Assembly (NCBI RefSeq): GCF_038024855.1
Contig: NZ_CP139089.1
Location: forward strand, 434,001 to 498,000
Source of the DNA: Methylocella tundrae
Lineage (GTDB): Bacteria; Pseudomonadota; Alphaproteobacteria; Rhizobiales; Beijerinckiaceae
Reading direction: 5' to 3'
DNA: 64,000 nt
Shown here: positions 9,219 to 18,375 of the stretch, one piece after another
How positions within the stretch are numbered: position 1 is the first letter of the stretch
Layout: every line of letters starts with the position of its first letter
Notes under the pieces: model-generated
Told to the model about the DNA's origin: nothing
Databases searched by the model: none
The model's input: only the letters and a program-made list of their open reading frames with translations
Program-made: the position numbers and the translations under genes

Positions 9219-10223
9219 TCAGACCCAATCGCGCCGGCGCCGGAGCGATAGCTCGTCCGGCGCGAGCGGCGTCAGGCCGAGGCGCTCCTCGACGACATAG
9301 AGGGGGCGACGCTTCACCTCTGCGAAGATACGGCCGATATATTCGCCAAGAATGCCGAGCGAGAGCAGTTGAATGCCGGCGAAGAAGGTGATCGACACGA
9401 TCAAGGACGCATAGCCCGGAACATCGACGCCCCAAATCATTGTCCGGATTACATAAAAGCTCGCAAGGCCCAGAGCGAATACCGATATGGCGAGGCCAAT
9501 ATAGGTCCAGATCTTCAACGGCATGGTCGTAAACGACATCAGGCCGTCGAGCGCGAAATGGGTCAATTTGCGGTAGCTGAACTTGCTGTGCCCGGCCTGA
9601 CGCGGCGCGACGTCGAAAGGAACGCCGATCGACTTGAAGCCGATCCAGGCGTAGAGACCTTTCGAGAAGCGCGCGTGCTCGCGCATCATCCGCAGCGCCG
9701 CGACGGCTTTGGCGTCGAGCAGCCGGAAGTCGCCGGCGCCTTCCGGCAGACGCGTCTCCCCGACAGAGCCGAAGAGCTGATAGAAGCGCTGCGTCAGGAT
9801 GCGCCGCAAGGCTGTGTCGGCGCCGCGGTCGACGCGCTGGCCGTAGACGTTCTTGTAGCCCTCCCGCCATTTCTCGACGAAGCTGGTAATCATCTCCGGC
9901 GGATGTTGCAGGTCGGCGTCCATGATGATGGTTGCGGCGCCGCTCGCATGGTCAAGCCCCGCCGCGATCGCGATTTCCTTGCCGAAATTGCGGCTGAGAG
10001 CGATCACGCGGATGCGCGGGTCCCCATCATGCGCCTTGCGCAGAAACTCCAGCGTATCGTCCGTCGATCCGTCATCGACGACGATGATCTCGAACGAACG
10101 CGCGCAGGATTCGAGCACCGCAGTCAGGCGTTCGATCAGGGGCCTTAAGTTGGCCGATTCATTGAAGCTCGGCACGACCACGGAAAGCTCCGCTTCCGCC
10201 ATGACGGCATCGGATCTCATCAT
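9219..10223 (-). CDS. GT2 glycosyltransferase with C-terminal membrane helices (GtrB/ArnC/DPM1-like)
   Basis: 334 residues. The GT-A domain starts ELSVVVPSFNESANL and has IVVDDGSTDDT and IIMDADLQHPPE (the metal-binding DXD-like motif). Two hydrophobic helices follow near residues 240-260 and 275-300. This is the architecture of polyprenyl-phosphate glycosyltransferases such as GtrB, which load a sugar from a nucleotide donor onto undecaprenyl phosphate. The sugar is unknown. It is the upstream partner of murJ (7-base gap). Several possible starts exist; an internal Met at 10202 is also plausible. Confidence 0.88.
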   Translation of the reverse strand: MMRSDAVMAEAELSVVVPSFNESANLRPLIERLTAVLESCARSFEIIVVDDGSTDDTLEFLRKAHDGDPRIRVIALSRNFGKEIAIAAGLDHASGAATIIMDADLQHPPEMITSFVEKWREGYKNVYGQRVDRGADTALRRILTQRFYQLFGSVGETRLPEGAGDFRLLDAKAVAALRMMREHARFSKGLYAWIGFKSIGVPFDVAPRQAGHSKFSYRKLTHFALDGLMSFTTMPLKIWTYIGLAISVFALGLASFYVIRTMIWGVDVPGYASLIVSITFFAGIQLLSLGILGEYIGRIFAEVKRRPLYVVEERLGLTPLAPDELSLRRRRDWV

Positions 10224-10482
10224 TGATTTGGCTTTCTCATCGCAAGCTCAGGCAAAGACGCGAAGGCGCCGTTCACAATCGCGTATCGAAGCGAATAGAT
10301 TAAGGCGGAACAGCGAATCCGCGGAAACGATGCGCCTCGAAAGTTGTTGTTACGAGATAAAGATGCAGTTTCGAATCCGATGCTCTAGGCTTTGGCATTG
10401 AATTGCGCAAGACAGGGTCTAAAATCGGGTTTCGATATGCCGGGGCCAGCCTCGAAAGGTTCCCGCCAAGGGAGTGAAGGCC

Positions 10483-11373
10483 ATGGGGGTACAGAGCGTG
10501 GGCGGCGGCCAAGCTTGCTCTTCGATCAGCCTTTGCGCCGATGATTTTGCTTTGTCTCCCGGCGTCAACCGGGGCGTCATCGAGGCGCTCGACGCGGGGC
10601 GCATCAGCGCCACGAGCGTGATGGCGAACCGCCGCTCCTGGGCGAAAGGAGGGCGCGCGCTGCGTAGATATGCGGCCAACGCCGATATCGGCCTCCATCT
10701 CAATTTGACGCTCGGCGCGCCGCTGAGTTTCATGCCGCGCTTCGCCCCGACCGGCCATCTACCTGAAATTACACGGGTTTTAAAGGCTGCGCGCAAAGGC
10801 GATCTGCCGGAAATGGAAATTCGTCATGAGATCGCCCGCCAGCTCGACGAATTTTTCGAGCATTTCGGCGCTCCTCCCGATTTCGTCGACGGTCATCAGC
10901 ATGTGCAGATCCTGCCGCAGATCCGCCATTGGCTGCTCGACGAACTGGAGGCGCGCAATCTCAAGGGAAAGATCTGGCTCCGCAACAGCGCCGATCGTCC
11001 GACCCGCATCCTGCGCCGCGGCGTCGAGCTCAAAAAGGCCCTGGGGATCGCCTGGCTCGCCAAAGGATTCTCGCGCGCCGCGGCGGCGCGGGGTTTTGCC
11101 ACCAATGAGGGCTTTTCCGGCTTCTCGCAATTTGATCCCTGTAGCGATTACGCTCGCGACTTCGAAACCTATCTTCGCGCCCCAGGGCGGCGTCACCTCA
11201 TCATGTGTCATCCGGGCTATTGCGACGAAGAGCTGATTCTGGCGGATCCGGTGACGCTGACGCGCGAAAGAGAGCTGAATTTCCTGTTGTCTCCGGCCTT
11301 CGCCGACTTGCTGCGGCGCGCCAGCGTCAAGCTCGCGCGCATGTCGCCGCCAAAACTCGAGATCGCGGCTTGA
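10483..11373 (+). CDS. ChbG/HpnK family carbohydrate deacetylase
   Basis: YdjC-fold metal-dependent deacetylase of about 296 residues. Motifs: LCADDFALSPGVN (catalytic Asp pair), GLHLNLTLG (metal His) and DGHQHVQILP (DGHxH metal/catalytic site). The family includes ChbG, which deacetylates chito-oligosaccharides, and HpnK, associated with hopanoid biosynthesis. Which one this is cannot be decided, because no hpn genes are in view. The ATG at 10483 has AAGGGAG eight bases upstream; an in-frame GTG at 10474 is the alternative. Its TGA overlaps the TTG start of the following SDR gene, indicating translational coupling. Confidence 0.85.
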   Translation: MGVQSVGGGQACSSISLCADDFALSPGVNRGVIEALDAGRISATSVMANRRSWAKGGRALRRYAANADIGLHLNLTLGAPLSFMPRFAPTGHLPEITRVLKAARKGDLPEMEIRHEIARQLDEFFEHFGAPPDFVDGHQHVQILPQIRHWLLDELEARNLKGKIWLRNSADRPTRILRRGVELKKALGIAWLAKGFSRAAAARGFATNEGFSGFSQFDPCSDYARDFETYLRAPGRRHLIMCHPGYCDEELILADPVTLTRERELNFLLSPAFADLLRRASVKLARMSPPKLEIAA

Positions 11374-12152
11374 GTTTTCGCGCGCGTCCCGAAGATGGGG
11401 TCGCCTTTGTCACTGGCGCGAGTTCCGGCATTGGCCGCGCCGTGGCGCTTTTGCTCGCCGAGCGCGGATTTACCATCGCCGTCAACGCGCGGCGGGCCGC
11501 CGAACTCGATGCGCTGGCGGCGCAATCTCCCAGCATTTTAAGCTTTCCCGGCGATGTCACGGACCGCCAGAAAATGGCGGCGATCATCGCCGGCATTGAA
11601 GCCGCTCACGGGCCGGTCGCGCTCGCGTTCCTGAACGCCGGCGTCTATTTTCCGTCCGAGCGCGAAAAATTCGATGTGGACGTCGCCTGGCGCAGTTTCG
11701 AGGTCAATGTCGGCGGCGCGCTGAATTGTCTTGGCCCACTGCTCGAAGCGATGGTTTTGCGGGGGCGGGGACAAATCGCCATCACGTCCTCGCTCGCGGG
11801 CTACGGCGGCATACCGGGCTCGATGGCTTATGGCGCGAGCAAAGCGGCGCTCATCTACATCGCCGAAGTTTTGAGGATGACCCATGAGCCGGCGGGGCTG
11901 ACGGTCCAGGTCGTCAATCCGGGCTTCGTCGAAACGGCCATGACGGCGCCAAACGCGGATTTCGACATGCCCTTCATCATGAGCGCGGAGCGGGCCGCGC
12001 GGATCATCTGTGATGGATTTGCAAAGGGCGGCTTCGAGATCACCTTTCCGCGCAGGCTGGCCTATGCGTTCAAGGCGGCAAGGCTGCTGCCTCATCCGCT
12101 GCTGTTTCCCCTGATGCGGCTGGCGACGCGGCGGGCGCGCCGCGATATTTGA
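11370..12152 (+). CDS. Short-chain dehydrogenase/reductase
   Basis: Classical SDR of about 260 residues. It has the cofactor glycine motif VTGASSGIG, FLNAG (the NNAG equivalent), the catalytic Ser in ITSSLAGYGG and catalytic YGASK. The reading frame is open upstream inside the deacetylase gene. The only sensible start is a TTG at 11370 that overlaps the deacetylase stop (TTGA), giving N-terminus LSFRARPEDGVAFVTGASSG. The overlap implies the two proteins act together, perhaps on the same sugar or lipid. Substrate unknown. Confidence 0.85.
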   Translation: MSFRARPEDGVAFVTGASSGIGRAVALLLAERGFTIAVNARRAAELDALAAQSPSILSFPGDVTDRQKMAAIIAGIEAAHGPVALAFLNAGVYFPSEREKFDVDVAWRSFEVNVGGALNCLGPLLEAMVLRGRGQIAITSSLAGYGGIPGSMAYGASKAALIYIAEVLRMTHEPAGLTVQVVNPGFVETAMTAPNADFDMPFIMSAERAARIICDGFAKGGFEITFPRRLAYAFKAARLLPHPLLFPLMRLATRRARRDI

Positions 12153-12273
12153 CGGCGGCTGACCTTGCGCCAATCATTCCATGCATAGTTTTCGCCGCAT
12201 CTTTGTGCAATCTTCCGCTCGACCCGACTCATGGCGTTTTGTTGCGCCGCGTCGGCCACAGGGGGATTTGCAT

Positions 12274-13380
12274 ATGCGGTCGATTTTCCTCGCGCTCGCC
12301 CTGATGGCGGCCGCGGCTAGCCCGTCCCGCGCCGAAGACGCCGTGCTCGCGGAAGCAACCGACCTTGCCGGGTTCGTTATGTTCGGCGAGTCCGGCGCGC
12401 CCGGCATGGTCCTCGTTGTGGTGCGCGGCGACAGCAGCATCGTCCTTGGATATGGCGAGACGGAAAAGGGAAACAACCAAAAACCGGACGGAAACAGTCT
12501 CGTCCGGCTGAATTCCATCACCAAGGTCTTTACGACCGAAGTGCTCGCCTCCCTTGTCGCGGACGGGAAACTGCGCCTGACCGATACGCTGGAACGCGAC
12601 GCCGGTGGCGCCGGGACGCCGGCATTCGAGGGCAGGCCGATCACTCTGCTCGATCTCGCCACCCATTCGGCGGCTCTGCCGCGCGAGATGGGGGAGGCGC
12701 CGGAGGATTCCGCGCCCCGCGCATGGCCGACGCGGGCCGACCGCTGGAAATGGCTCAGCCATTTCGAGCTGCCCTGGGCGCCTGGCACGATCGCCGCCTA
12801 TTCAAATGTCGGCTTCGATCTTTTGGCCGACGCCATTGAGACCTCAGGCGGCAAACCCTATCCCGATCTCTTGCGCGAGCGCGTCACCGGCCCGCTTGGC
12901 ATGGCCGACACAGGCTTCGCGCCGACGCCCGAGCAATGCAAGCGGCTGATGATCGGCAGCGGCCTCGGCGGCGCGGGACCCTGCGTCGATACGCATGCGA
13001 CGGACGGCAGCGGCGGCCTCTACAGCACCGCCAATGATATGGCGCGCTGGCTGCGCCACAACATGGACGACTCCAATGAGACATTGGCGCTGAGCCACGC
13101 CGTCTATCGCCAGCGCCAGGCGCTACCCGCCGCCATAGGGTTCGATGAAGCCGGGCCGATGGCGGGTCTTGGGCTCGGCTGGGTGATCACGGCCGCCGAC
13201 GGCATTCATCCGGCGACCATCGCAAAGAGCGGCGGCGGCGTCGGCTTCATGAGCTATATCGCCTTTGCGCCGGGCCGCCACGTTGGCGTCTTCGTCGCTG
13301 TGAACAGGGCCGATTTCGGCATGTTCGGCAAGCTCACGGAAGCGGCCAGGGGGATGATCGCAGACCTTGCGACGCGGTAG
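12274..13380 (+). CDS. Periplasmic serine hydrolase, beta-lactamase/penicillin-binding-protein-like (class C fold)
   Basis: 368 residues with a signal peptide (MRSIFLALALMAAAASPSRA). Catalytic motifs of the serine beta-lactamase family are present: SxxK at Ser81-Lys84 (SITK), YxN at Tyr176-Asn178 (YSN) and a KSG triad near the C-terminus (AKSGGG). Such proteins act as D-Ala-D-Ala carboxypeptidases/endopeptidases or esterases in the periplasm; true beta-lactamase activity is less likely but not excluded. The ATG at 12274 is preceded by CAGGGGGA and begins exactly at the signal peptide. The frame is open 31 codons upstream without meaningful sequence. Confidence 0.88.
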   Translation: MRSIFLALALMAAAASPSRAEDAVLAEATDLAGFVMFGESGAPGMVLVVVRGDSSIVLGYGETEKGNNQKPDGNSLVRLNSITKVFTTEVLASLVADGKLRLTDTLERDAGGAGTPAFEGRPITLLDLATHSAALPREMGEAPEDSAPRAWPTRADRWKWLSHFELPWAPGTIAAYSNVGFDLLADAIETSGGKPYPDLLRERVTGPLGMADTGFAPTPEQCKRLMIGSGLGGAGPCVDTHATDGSGGLYSTANDMARWLRHNMDDSNETLALSHAVYRQRQALPAAIGFDEAGPMAGLGLGWVITAADGIHPATIAKSGGGVGFMSYIAFAPGRHVGVFVAVNRADFGMFGKLTEAARGMIADLATR

Positions 13381-13779
13381 GATGCGAAGAATTTAGCTCC
13401 CGGTTCACGTGCTGGAGTTGCTGGAATTCCCCTAAGCAGCTTTAGCTCGCCGCCGCGCCGAAGGCTGACGGCATGCGGGGCATGAGCTCTCTGTTCAGCG
13501 GCTGTGGCCCTCCAAGGCTCATCAAGACGCTTCATACATCCGCTTATGATGAAGCTGACGGTATTTTCCCCGTGGGATCGCAGAAAAATCCGCCCATCGG
13601 CGTCGTTTGGTGGCGTCCGCCGTGGGCTGAGCTGCGCCCACGTCCTGCGCCACCCGCAACCGGGCAACTTCAGAGATCATCGCGAGCGGAAAGAAAAATG
13701 ACGCGGCGCTATCCACGTCATGAGTTAGACTACCCGATCCAGCAGCATAGGCGCTTCGAATGCGTAAACGGAGGCTCGA
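13381..13779. other. Intergenic region without a supported gene
   Basis: About 400 bases after the serine hydrolase. Only short overlapping reading frames with arginine/proline-rich random-looking translations are present on both strands. No tRNA, terminator hairpin or repeat was recognised. Confidence 0.35.
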
Positions 13780-14055
13780 GTGTTGAAACGTTCTGCGATC
13801 AATGCGCCTGCGGCGGCTATAGTCGTCTTGATGATGACGTCAGCGGGAGCGCAAGCGGCCGGCGCCAGTCCCGGAAACACAAGCTCCGGAAACACGGGCA
13901 CACGAACTTCAAGCAACACGTCGAGCAACACATCGACCCAAACGAGCACATATAGTGGGGAAAGCCGATGGGCCGAGGAAGTGTATGCAGGGCGAGCGCA
14001 AGGACCGGCGGCGAGAGCGTGGCTGTTTGTTCATCCCCGGCGGCAGGATCAATGA
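13780..14055 (+). CDS. Possible small secreted Ser/Thr/Asn-rich protein
   Basis: 91 codons from a TTG start. The translation has a plausible signal peptide (MLKRSAINAPAAAIVVLMMTSAGAQA) followed by a low-complexity Ser/Asn/Thr stretch (GNTSSGNTGTRTSSNTSSNT and onward). After about residue 65 it turns into sequence that resembles random reading (GRAQGPAARAW), so the natural C-terminus may have been lost by a frameshift. A weak GAGG lies near the start. No family recognised; could be spurious. Confidence 0.3.
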   Translation: MLKRSAINAPAAAIVVLMMTSAGAQAAGASPGNTSSGNTGTRTSSNTSSNTSTQTSTYSGESRWAEEVYAGRAQGPAARAWLFVHPRRQDQ

Positions 14056-14504
14056 GCCCCGCAGCCGACGCATGGCGAACAACTCGCTTTGTGTTCTGAT
14101 ACGCGGCGCATGTTTGTCGCGCATGTGGACCGGCGATCGACGCGCCGTGGATTTTACAGGCGATACAGGCCAAAGGCTACGCTTAGGATGCGCGCCGAAA
14201 AGCCGTCAACAGGTTCCGAATGGCTCTGGAGCCAGGCGCGCCTACAGGCCAAGAGAGCAGCTTTCAGCGCCTATCGGAGCTTTCCCGGTTGAGCTGCAGG
14301 CTGCGTGTTGATGACGTCGGCTGCATCGAGCCAGCCGCGGCGCGCCTCGTCATCTCCACCCCGGCTGGACATCGCAGAGAGCCAATCTGTCCGGATCAGC
14401 ATTGCGCGAGTCCCGGTTCACATCGCTCTCAAAAACTCCGCCAGAAAGGTATAGTGTCGGCTTCATGGAAGCTAAGCTAAAAGACTGAATTGAGGAGCGG
14501 CCCA
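14056..14504. other. Intergenic region without a supported gene
   Basis: About 450 bases. A plus-strand frame that starts upstream (13955-14311) crosses it, but has no recognisable domain and poor amino-acid composition. Nothing else was seen. Confidence 0.35.
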
Positions 14505-14696
14505 ATGCAATTTACCGTGGGACTAAAACTTGACGGAAAGAGAGATCACATCGCGGTGGACGCTGAAGACGCGCTTATCGCTGCGCTTAAGGTCAAGACT
14601 GAACATCCGGAGGCGGTAATTACATATGTCCGCCAACGAAATCGCCGCGGCGACGCACGCCATCCGTCCCATCGGCTCGCCAACCACGCTCCCTGA
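14505..14696 (+). CDS. Small conserved-looking hypothetical protein
   Basis: 63 residues starting MQFTVGLKLDGKRDHIAVDA. The ATG at 14505 has GAGGAG nine bases upstream, which is better than the upstream in-frame start at 14490. The first 45 residues look like a compact alpha/beta domain: DAEDALIAALKVKTEHPEA with flanking strands. The tail RNRRGDARHPSH is basic. No function known to me; the good ribosome-binding site and even composition make it a likely real gene. Confidence 0.6.
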   Translation: MQFTVGLKLDGKRDHIAVDAEDALIAALKVKTEHPEAVITYVRQRNRRGDARHPSHRLANHAP

Positions 14697-14903
14697 TGTG
14701 CAAAGCCGGGCCGATTCAAAATCGATACGCGCCGCCGCCGCAGGGGACCAACAGAGAGCGTGGCCTGCGAGCTTTCATGGGAGAGCCACGACCGTCGTTA
14801 CGTAATCCCGAAGGTTGGCCGCCGGCGAAGGCCACAGACCCCAAGCAGGACCCCTGAGCCTCGCCATAAACCGGCATCGGGACCGCCGGCGAAGCTCTTT
14901 CGG

Positions 14904-15323
14904 TCAGGCGTGATGGGCCGACACAGCCCTCGTCACATCGGCCGCGATCTTCTGCGAGGCCGCATGCGAAACATCGCCGAGGCTGATCATCCCGACCATT
15001 CTCTTGTTGGCGTCTATAACGGGCAACCGTCTCACCTGCTTGCTTTCCATGATGCGCGCCACATCATCCACGTCTTCATTGTCTCGACAGTAGATTATGC
15101 CGGCGGTCATCACGTCCCTGGCCGTAAGCCCGGAGAGATCCTTGCCGTTGGCGACGCCTCGAACCGTGATGTCACGGTCTGTCACCATGCCGATGAGGCG
15201 ATCATTTTCACCAATGGGAATGGCGCCTATGTCCAACTGCTGCATCTTTTTTGCCAGCGCTGTCACGGGTGTGTCTGGCGAGACCCATTCGACTCCCTTG
15301 TGCATGATTTTCTTTATTTTCAT
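14904..15323 (-). CDS. CBS-domain pair protein
   Basis: 139 residues consisting of two tandem CBS domains (about 8-62 and 75-130), with IGMVTDRDITVRGV and the paired ARIMESKQVRRLPVID and MVGMISLGDV segments. Stand-alone CBS pairs bind adenine nucleotides and act as energy or stress sensors, sometimes on partner enzymes. RBS-like AAAAGAGG precedes the ATG. It stands alone in this gene-poor region and no partner is evident. Confidence 0.9.
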   Translation of the reverse strand: MKIKKIMHKGVEWVSPDTPVTALAKKMQQLDIGAIPIGENDRLIGMVTDRDITVRGVANGKDLSGLTARDVMTAGIIYCRDNEDVDDVARIMESKQVRRLPVIDANKRMVGMISLGDVSHAASQKIAADVTRAVSAHHA

Positions 15324-15677
15324 GGCAAACCTCTTTTCGTTCGCTCGCCGCGCCGAAATGACCGCGCCATCCCGGGCGCCTCCCTGCTGGTTATTCTACA
15401 CTTCAAAGCTCGCGCAAAAGATTCATGATTACCGGTTCGGAGACGCCGTCCTTGATCCGAATCAATCGTTGCATCGGAAATTGGATTTCCGCGCCAACGA
15501 GACTTTGGCGCAGAGCCAGCCGGGCATGATTTAAATAAACCGCCGCAATGAGAGGCTGACGATGGGTGACTTTCGCTCACCCACGATGGCGGATCTCACC
15601 GCTGCCTATCCGCAGTCAGTGGCAAGGCATGCCGATCGGCTGTGACGGCCGTTCAGTTGATCTGGCTTTTCCTTTGC
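15324..15677. other. Intergenic region without a supported gene
   Basis: Lies between two minus-strand genes and probably holds the promoter of the CBS gene. A minus-strand frame of 86 codons (15320-15580) overlaps the CBS start by 4 bases, but its translation is Ser/Arg-rich and unconvincing. Confidence 0.35.
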
Positions 15678-15887
15678 TTAGCTTCCCTTGCGCTCGACTG
15701 GATTTTTGATGACTGAAAGACATTCAGCATAGGTGTCGAGAAGCCATTTCCTGTCTACCAGGACGCCATTGCCGAAATAGGCGTCAAACTTTTTTCCTTC
15801 CGCGCACACAATCAGTTGCAAAAGCGTGAGAGCAACCGCCTCTTGTGAAGCATCCGATGGGATATGGATAATTTGCGATTCCTTCAT
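15678..15887 (-). CDS. Small hypothetical protein
   Basis: 69 residues: MKESQIIHIPSDASQEAVAL and onward, with a helical middle (LTLLQLIVCAEG) and a WLLDTYAECLSVI C-terminal helix. A strong ribosome-binding site (GGAGGGAACG) precedes the ATG. Composition and RBS support a real cytoplasmic protein. No family recognised. Confidence 0.65.
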   Translation of the reverse strand: MKESQIIHIPSDASQEAVALTLLQLIVCAEGKKFDAYFGNGVLVDRKWLLDTYAECLSVIKNPVERKGS

Positions 15888-16538
15888 CGTTCCCTCCGTT
15901 TTCCCGGGGCTGCGCGTGAGCCTGCTTATTTATGATGACTCCCGAGATCGTTTAAGCGTCTGGCAATATAGAGGTGTGGGATTTCCAAATCATTTTTTTC
16001 GGGAACTCGCATCGTTCACGATGGCCGGCGGCTGGGGCTGAAACATTCGCGCAATTGCGGTCGCCGCATCACGGCGATTGTGTCGTCAGTGGCGCGACAA
16101 CGGGGCCGCAAATATGTGACGAAAACATTTGACACATGCTTGGAACAGGGAGCAGCATCCAAAGGCCTTCGCAGTTGCTCACAAGAGCCGGTTGGAGGTA
16201 GAAGGCGCCTTTTTCGAGAACCCATCGGTTCCACTGCAATGGAGAGGCCATGACTCCACCGGGACAGTGTAACAGACTCCGCCATGCGCGGAGTCACGGT
16301 GGCGCGGAAGCCTAAACTGCCAAGCCAAAACGCCGCCGCCGACAATTTGACGTCACCGCGCGATAGCACCGCGAAGGCCAAGCGTATGTTATCCCGCACG
16401 TAAAATCTGCTCAAAACACAGATCGCTTCGCATAGCCGAAGCAGGGCCCCGTAGCTGCTTGAATGCGCCGGGGCCCATCGTTTGCCCGGCGATTGAAGCG
16501 ATAGCGGAACATTTGAAACGGAATAGACGAAGCTTTTG
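15888..16538. other. Intergenic region without a supported gene
   Basis: About 650 bases. The longest frame (minus, 16016-16735) overlaps the glycine-zipper gene and translates to unstructured Arg/Ser-rich sequence. The part near 15888-15960 likely carries the promoter of the small gene at 15678-15887. No RNA gene recognised. Confidence 0.35.
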
Positions 16539-16793
16539 TCAGGTCCGGCCAGGATCGTGGCGGCTGTGGGCGTGGCGATAGCGCCTATGTTTTTTGAGGC
16601 CCCAACTCGACGCAATTGAAGGGCCGGCCGTGTAGCCGACGACACCGCCTGCGACCAGGCCAACCGGGCCGCCGACCAAGGCGCCCGCCAGGGCCCCCAT
16701 CGCGCCGTCGCCGAGCCGCTCCTGTGCGTTTGCAAGGGTGGGCGCGAGCGATATTCCAGCGATTGCGGCCGTAATCAGAATCCTTTTCATCAT
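16539..16793 (-). CDS. Small secreted glycine-zipper protein
   Basis: 84 residues with a signal peptide (MMKRILITAAIAGISLAPTLANA) followed by alternating glycines (GDGAMGALAGALVGGPVGLVAGG), the pattern of glycine-zipper proteins that insert in or associate with the outer membrane. A basic His/Arg-rich tail ends the protein. GGAG sits 8 bases before the start. Function unknown; envelope or stress role is typical of the class. Confidence 0.65.
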   Translation of the reverse strand: MMKRILITAAIAGISLAPTLANAQERLGDGAMGALAGALVGGPVGLVAGGVVGYTAGPSIASSWGLKKHRRYRHAHSRHDPGRT

Positions 16794-17111
16794 TGCGGTG
16801 CTCCAGCGCGTGTTTCAGCGGTCCGTGGGAGCAGTCCGCCACCAGGGAAATCATCCCCTTGGTAATCGTGAAAAAAATGTTCTTTTTCGGGCGTTTGCGG
16901 GAGCGGTTGAATATCCCGGCCGGTCGAATGGTATAATTACGCTTAAGTGGCGCTGCATCGATTGTGCGCAGCACCGTCGTTTGAAATCTTCCGACGCGAG
17001 GCCATGTTCTGTCGCGTCCCTCTCCGAAATGTGCGGCGCAGCACAAACACAGCCGATGGAACCTGCCAAATAAGCGCTCGCATCAACTATATAACTAATA
17101 GCTGAAAAGAC
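16794..17111. other. Intergenic region without a supported gene
   Basis: About 320 bases upstream of the glycine-zipper gene, with an AT-richer section around 16860-16940 and 17070-17110. Probably regulatory for the flanking genes. No specific site could be assigned. Confidence 0.3.
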
Positions 17112-17559
17112 ATGGAACAGAGATCATCCGCATCCCGCCCGATCGACGCCGCGCGCGCCACCGGCTATAGCCGCTACGCCGATCCGGCTGTCTTCCCAAG
17201 ATTTGGCGGTGACGAATTTGATCCGCCGGCCTATTCGACAGATCGGCGATCGACGGTTGACGCCGCAACGGCCATCAAGCCGCGCAGCGCCAAGCCGCAC
17301 CGCGGCGTTATCGCTCTCGCCCGCGCTATGCTGTCCAGGTCCATGTTCCTTCGCAGGAAGTTCAACGCTTCCGCGCCGACCTTCACGCTATTCCGGTAGG
17401 TCCTTCGCCCGGGAGGGCGGCGGCGGCGGCTTGCCGGCTATCGCGTCTCACGGCGGAACCGGCGCAGCGAAGACGCGGAAGGCCTCAAGCCTTGGGGCGG
17501 AGAAGGCGCCGCCAGAAACAAAAAGGGGAACCGACACGGTCCAGCCTCGTTTCTGGGCT

Positions 17560-17829
17560 ATGACTTTCTGGATTGAACTTCTCAAGGGCAGAGACATCAT
17601 TGAATCGGAGCAATTCCGCGGCGACGCCGCTGCTGTCCGATCAAGGGCTGTGGACCTCTTCGCCCTTCATAAGAAGCAGCTCGACGCGACCTCCGTTCGA
17701 GTGATCGATTCGGCGGGTGGGAAAATTGTCTTTTCGCTTCCCGATCGCATGAGCCCGACAGTAACCAGATCTGAGCTGAAGGCCGCTCGCTCGACGAACA
17801 ATTTCGCGAGCCAATCTCGAAGAAATTGA
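17560..17829 (+). CDS. Small hypothetical protein
   Basis: 89 residues beginning MTFWIELLKGRDIIESEQFR. The translation has good composition: DAAAVRSRAVDLFALHKKQL as an amphipathic helix, then ATSVRVIDSAGGKIVFSLPD as a beta pair. The frame is open upstream to 17203, but that part is arginine/proline-rich and not protein-like, so I place the start at the ATG at 17560. No strong ribosome-binding site is seen. No family recognised. Confidence 0.5.
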   Translation: MTFWIELLKGRDIIESEQFRGDAAAVRSRAVDLFALHKKQLDATSVRVIDSAGGKIVFSLPDRMSPTVTRSELKAARSTNNFASQSRRN

Positions 17830-18097
17830 GATGGCGGGGGAGCCGACCGCGCTCGCAAACGCAGAATCGAGCGAATTTATTTGATCGGGAGCTTGTTTTG
17901 ACGCGCCTGAATCCAAGGCGCGAAGTCAGTTGCTCTGGACGACGGGCGCGCGGATTTCGCCGCCCGGGTTAGCGGGTATGGATGTTAAAATATAGGCGTC
18001 CCTGCCGAAGATACTTGTCCCGAGCTACAGTGATCGTCGTCGATCCCTTGAAGGCGTTCGCCAGACTTGCCGGACGTTCTTCGTGCGGGCCTGTATT

Positions 18098-18304
18098 TCA
18101 GGAGAATGCCAGTATTTGTTCGGGCAAAGCTTTCGCTTGAACCTGATCGAGGGCGCGAGCGCCGAGCGAGAGGGATGCATCCATTCCACCCGCTAAGAGC
18201 CGCTTGGCGGCTCGCTTCGGGACGATTGCCCGACTCGCCATCTGTTCCGCTACGATGTCGGTCTTGCGGGGGAGCGAGCGCGGCTTGAGGGGGCGGTGGG
18301 ACAT
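18098..18304 (-). pseudogene. Partial decayed copy of the N-terminus of the neighbouring membrane-protein gene
   Basis: Read on the minus strand from 18304 the translation begins MSHRPLKPRSLPRKTDIVAE and continues QMASRAIVPKRAA. The gene just upstream (18376-19203) begins MAKRPAPPRPRPRKTDVTAE and continues PVASRAVVPKPAA. Roughly half the residues match over about 35 positions, and then similarity stops; no membrane segment follows. I interpret it as a remnant of a tandem duplication that lost its body. Confidence 0.5.
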
Positions 18305-18375
18305 GGCGCCAGGATTATATACTTGCCTCCAATAAAAGAGTTTTAGGCAGGATGAGGCGGGATAGTGGCGCGTCA

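Noticed and set aside
15320..15580. 86-codon minus-strand frame overlapping the CBS gene start
   Set aside because: Ser/Arg-rich with no ribosome-binding site or domain; probably upstream regulatory sequence.
16016..16735. 239-codon minus-strand frame
   Set aside because: Overlaps the glycine-zipper gene in another frame and its translation is not protein-like.
17112..17399. 95-codon plus-strand frame
   Set aside because: Weak composition and no domain; the adjacent frame at 17560-17829 looks more protein-like.
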